A DNA stretch of 64,000 nt from Mercurialis annua (Eukaryota > Streptophyta > Magnoliopsida > Malpighiales > Euphorbiaceae). Positions 60,147 to 64,000 of this stretch are shown one piece after another (positions within the stretch are counted from its first letter, which is position 1; each line of letters opens with the position of its first letter). The DNA lies in NCBI RefSeq assembly GCF_937616625.2, contig NC_065577.1:2335001-2399000 (forward strand), written 5' to 3'. The position numbers and the translations under genes are program-made. Below the pieces are notes generated by a model, which was not told the origin of the DNA, ran no database searches, and saw only the letters and a list, made by a program, of their open reading frames with translations.

Positions 60147-60612
60147 TTTCTACTACAATTGCAATGTGTTCATGTTTATGCTTTGCATTTTGATATGTCC
60201 TATGTATTGGTTCTATTCATTTATGGCCGCAAAATAGTGAAATCTACTGCAGATTGCTTATATTGGAGATATAAATATTGAGATGTTCTATTTAAAGAGG
60301 TTTATTTCGGTTAGTAATAATTTAACTTTAATTTTGGACAACAATCTTACTGCATAATCCAACATATACTTCTTTGAATTTCTTGGACCAATTTTTTTGA
60401 GAATGAAATTTACCAAATTTGTTGCCTTAAATTTCATATGTACAATCCTTTTGGTATCTTATGTTTAATTTGCAGTAACCAACATTTATCATCTCTGTTT
60501 TACTGTTTCATTCACTTACTACTTTAGTGCTTTCTCGGAAAGAAATAAACACATTAATGTTATCTTCAAATGTGTATCTCATCTTGCTTAGTTGGACTGC
60601 CATACCTTAATA
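60147..60612. other. Intergenic, no gene seen
   Basis: AT-rich sequence following the PPR fragment. No further PPR repeats found in any frame. Confidence 0.5.
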
Positions 60613-60875
60613 CTACCTCCGTCCCGTTTAAAAAGGGACAAATGATTTTTTCACATATATTAAAAAAACATTAATTATTATAGTGTTTTCTTATTTTACC
60701 CCTATTTATGATAGTGTTGTATTTTGTGTATAAACTTATAGTCATTAATTATGGAAAGAGAAAAGAGGGTAAAAAAAGAAAATTCATATAAATTGGCACA
60801 AAAAATATGATATAGCCTTCTTAAGTGGGACAAATAAAAATGGAATATGTCCCTTCTTAAATGGGACGGAGGGAG
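60613..60875. mobile_element. Stowaway MITE with TA target duplication
   Basis: Starts ctacctccgtcccgtttaaa and ends with the inverse ttaaatgggacggagggag. 263 bp, flanked by TA at 60611-60612 and 60876-60877. Same family as 19841-20090. Confidence 0.93.
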
Positions 60876-61272
60876 TATAATTTAGTTACAAAAAGGTTAG
60901 AAAAATTATTTTTTTATTCAATTGGTTGTTGTTTTTTTGGAAGGTGAAATTTTGGCTAGTAAACTATGACTAGTGGGCATTTAATAGCTATTAAAAATCC
61001 TCATTTCATTTGACTATACTAATTTGTAATAGGAATGATTATTTAATGATGTAATTGATGTTGAAGATCCTGCTAATAAGGTGATTTTGAAGAAAAAAAA
61101 CATTAGATGAGCTATTAAATAATCTTTGCTTACGTTTAAAACAATTAATAATTATCTTTGTGGAAGACTAACTGTTAAATTATTGAGCATAAAATGATAT
61201 TCCCTTCATTAGTATTTGTAGAGATTTCCTTCTTCACCTTGTACACTTAAGTTTCTATTTTCTTGTTTCTTT
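60876..61272 (+). promoter_or_regulatory. TNL-3 upstream region
   Basis: Partly conserved with TNL-1 and TNL-2 upstream DNA (gctattaaataatctttgct, ttattgagcataaaatgat). The Stowaway MITE sits about 400 bp upstream of the ATG, close enough to affect the promoter. Confidence 0.45.
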
Positions 61273-64000
61273 ATGGCTTCTTCTTCTTCTCAACCTAAGA
61301 AATATGATGTGTTCATTAGTTTTAGAGGTGCTGATATCCGAGATGGTTTTCTCAGCCATCTCCATAAAGCGTTGGTTGACGAAGGAATCGATGCTTTTGT
61401 GGATGAAAACGTTGAAAGAGGAAAATATGTCTCAACTTCCCTTTGGGAAACGATCGAGCAATCTTATATTTCTCTAGTCATTTTTTCGGAAAATTATGCA
61501 TTTTCGCCTTGGTGTTTGGAGGAGCTGGTGAAAATTCTCCATTGCATGAAGGCTATGGGACAAATACTCATACTGGTTTTTTATAGAATAGATCCAACTC
61601 ATGTTCAAGAGCTGACCGAGAGTTATGGTGTTGCAATTGCTAAGCATAAAGATGAATTGAAAGACTCCTTGGACGAGGTGGAGAATTGGTGTCGAGTTTT
61701 GAAAGAAACATCAGGAATGTCAGGCTTGGTTTCTCAAGATGTTAAGTAAGTTAACATGTCCCTATTATCTTTCTTTACAAACTAAAATATAATCTTAATT
61801 AATCACTATGTGTGGATTGTGGAATCACAAAACTTAGTATACTCTTGAGTGTTTTTTAGTTTAATAATTTATTATTGATTAATCATTTTGTGTTTTACAC
61901 ATGACCAGGCATGACTCTATTCTTATTGAGGAAATTAATGAACATGTTATAAAGAATTTGGAAAGTTTGTATCCACTTGATTCTTGTAGGGACGATTTAG
62001 TAGGAATGGACTCACGGGTAAGCGAAGTTGAGTCATTATTATGTCTTGAGTCGATAGATGTGCGAGTTGTAGGAATTTGGGGAATGGGTGGTATTGGAAA
62101 GACCACAATTGCTAACGAAGTGTTTAATAAAATTCGTCATCAATTTCCAAATCAGTGCTTCATTGAAAGGGTCAGGGAAAAGTTAGAAAGTTACACACCT
62201 GATCGTTTACAGAGTGAAATTCTTTCGGAATTATTGGAAACAAAAAATTCAAATACAGCTGCTCCCATTTTGTTATCACCTTTTAATAGAAAACGACTTT
62301 CACGGAAAAAGGTTCTTCTTGTTCTTGATGATGTGAGTGATTTTGATCAAGTAGAACGGCTGATTGGACAAGTTAATTATGGTCCATGGAGTAGAATTAT
62401 TATGACAAGCAGAGACAAACAACTGCTGAAGAATTGCGGTGCAGAAATATATGAAGCTGAAAAATTATACGGGACGGAAAGTCTTTGGCTCTTTTGCTTG
62501 CATGCTTTCAGGAAAAGTACTCCTGAAAAAGGATATGAAATACTTTCAAGAAGTGCTGTGGAATATGCTCAAGGCCTTCCATTAGCTCTTAAGGTTTTGG
62601 GTTCCAATTTATATGGCAAAAGTAAGGAAGAGTGGGAAGATGAACTGCAACAACTACAAAATTTATCGGATGATAGAATTCAAAACATACTCAAAATAAG
62701 CTATGATGGACTATCTTTGAAGGATAAAGAAAATTTCCTCGATATTGTTTTCCTTCTTAAATCGGATCTATATAGAAATATGGTTGAAAGTATGTTGGAC
62801 TTACCGGGTTCAAAAATTGGAATTAGCCGTCTCATTGACAAATGTCTCATATATATATCAAAAAATAAGTTGTATATGCATGACTTGATACAACAAATGG
62901 GCAAGGATATTATTTGCAGCGAAAACCAACTCGGCAAGCGTCGAAGGTTGTCGCATCCTGAGGATATATGTCATGCAGTGAAACGGATTAAGGCAAGAAA
63001 CTAATTAATAAGTGTGCCTTATTTTTTCTATTTTTACTCTTAACTGAAAATATTATTTTTACTAAATCATATATTTGATGCTAATTTTCAGGGGGTTGAA
63101 ACAATTAGAGGTATATCACTAAACATGTCAAAAATTAAAGACGTGCAATTCAGTCCTAAAGCATTTGAGAAAATGGAAAATCTTAGATATCTCATATTCT
63201 ATGATAAAAATGAAGAGGAAGAGGAAGAGGAAGAAAACAAAATACATTTTTCAGAGCGCCTTGAGTCTGTGTCCGATGAGCTAAGGTTTCTCCACTGGAG
63301 TGGATGCCCTTTGGAATCGCTGCCACTTAATTTCAGCGCAGAAAAACTTGTTAAACTTGACATGGTGGAGAGCAAACTTAAAGAACTATGGAAACGAGTT
63401 CAGGTAGGATGCTATTTTTATATAAACTAGTTTCGCATTACGTGTTACGCATGTGGCTCGTAACATAACTCGTTAATTTATATATTAATTAAGTTCATTA
63501 TTATTATACTAATATATTTTATTTATAATTAATATTAAATTAGTTAGTGATGTCAATAACATTTATTTATAGTATAATATATTAATTAAATTTATTATAA
63601 TTATACTAATACATTTCATGTATAATCAATAATCAATTAGTTAGATTTTTTTTAGATAATTGTAAAAGGGGATCGCTTATGGGGAGACGTGAATCCATGA
63701 TCTAACAATTTGCTTGCCAGCGCTTTTTTTGTTCAATTACGAAATATATGAATGATTTGGATTAATAGTATTAATCATACTAATGTCGCTTTACATGTTT
63801 CACACGTAGCTCGTGTGTTACTCGTCAAATAATGATAAATATATTTATTACGGATTAGACTAATTATTTATATTTAATTAATAATTACTTTTATAATTAT
63901 AAATTGTATTTAAATATAAATAATTAAATAATAATTAATATAGTAGTTAATTAAGAATTTTTTACCTTATTTATAAAGAATATAAATAAAATATATCAAA
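61273..64000 (+). CDS. TNL-3: TIR-NB-ARC-LRR protein, 5' part, runs past window edge
   Basis: Visible coding exons: 61273-61745 (TIR), 61909-62992 (NB-ARC), 63092-63403 (start of LRR side); 623 codons so far, frame open. TIR is complete (YDVFISFRGADIRDGFLSHL; SPWCLEELVKI). NB-ARC: GMGGIGKTT (about 217), VLLVLDDV, SRIIMTSRDKQLL, GLPLALKVLGS, FLDIVFLLKS, LYMHDLIQQMGK, one codon shorter than the paralogues. Exon 3 carries a run of eight Glu (NEEEEEEEENK) where TNL-2 has DKDEE. Intron 2 uses a GC donor (AAG|GCAAGA). After exon 3 the intron is occupied by a Helitron end from 63427 on, so the expected 789-base LRR exon, if present, is beyond the window. Confidence 0.92.
63427..64000 (-). mobile_element. 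Helitron end, opposite orientation, in TNL-3 intron 3
   Basis: Read on the minus strand this ends ...CACGTAATGCGAAACTAG, with CTAG at 63430-63427 followed by T. It matches the 3' end of the small Helitron at 46865-47406 (CACGTAATGCGAAACTAG), including the upstream hairpin region (with one wobble pair). The TC end is outside the window. A second 3'-end-like segment (tacatgtttcacacgtagctcgtgtgttac, about 63793-63822) suggests tandem or nested copies. Confidence 0.75.

Noticed and set aside
1..64000. CRISPR array, bacterial-type operon, phage or organellar segment
   Set aside because: The intron-rich eukaryotic gene structure and absence of regularly spaced repeats exclude these.

Overview
This is a 64 kb piece of AT-rich plant nuclear DNA, almost certainly from a eudicot. 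Genes are split by GT-AG introns and encode plastid-targeted and plant-specific proteins. Full-length TIR-NB-ARC-LRR (TNL) resistance genes are present, a class essentially absent from grasses. Intergenic DNA is full of Stowaway-type MITEs, long fold-back elements, a SINE and Helitrons. I cannot fix the species; Malpighiales or a related rosid order is only a guess from the style of the TNL proteins.

Layout. 0-4.1 kb (minus): 5' half of an amino acid permease gene that runs off the left edge. 5.2-8.2 kb (minus): four-exon gene for a small plastid membrane protein of unknown function. 12.0-15.4 kb (minus): complete seven-exon plastidial pyruvate kinase, alpha type. 15.4-23.1 kb: gene-free, with fold-backs and MITEs. 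23.1-27.5 kb (plus): complete ten-exon inositol-tetrakisphosphate 1-kinase. 28.9-29.3 kb: two small TNL relics. 30.1-31.55 kb (plus): single-exon UBA2-type RNA-binding protein with a probable intron-containing 3' UTR, followed by an unidentified open exon near 33.3-33.8 kb. 38.0-38.56 kb (plus): complete three-exon RNA polymerase III subunit C11/RPC10. 38.8-40.3 kb: relic of the 3' flank of a TNL gene. 40.7-64 kb (plus): a tandem TNL cluster with TNL-1 (intact, 1050 aa), TNL-2 (1057 aa, but with a 4-residue deletion in the first TIR motif) and TNL-3 (truncated by the window edge).

TNL-1 and TNL-2 are separated by a nested transposon stack. It includes a 5.3 kb non-autonomous Helitron (47877-53170) with canonical ends that carries captured fragments of a STRUBBELIG-family receptor gene, a carotenoid-isomerase-like gene and at least one unidentified multi-exon gene.

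The housekeeping genes have no obvious joint pathway. The coherent functional unit is the TNL cluster, which shows the expected birth-and-death signs: relics, a shared exon layout with a conserved GC-AG intron at the NB-ARC/LRR junction, a length-variable segment, and transposon insertions in introns. All exon boundaries were checked by hand for reading phase. I saw no wholly new system. The best leads are the gene-capturing Helitron, the five GC-AG introns, the TNL-2 TIR lesion and the unidentified exon after UBA2.
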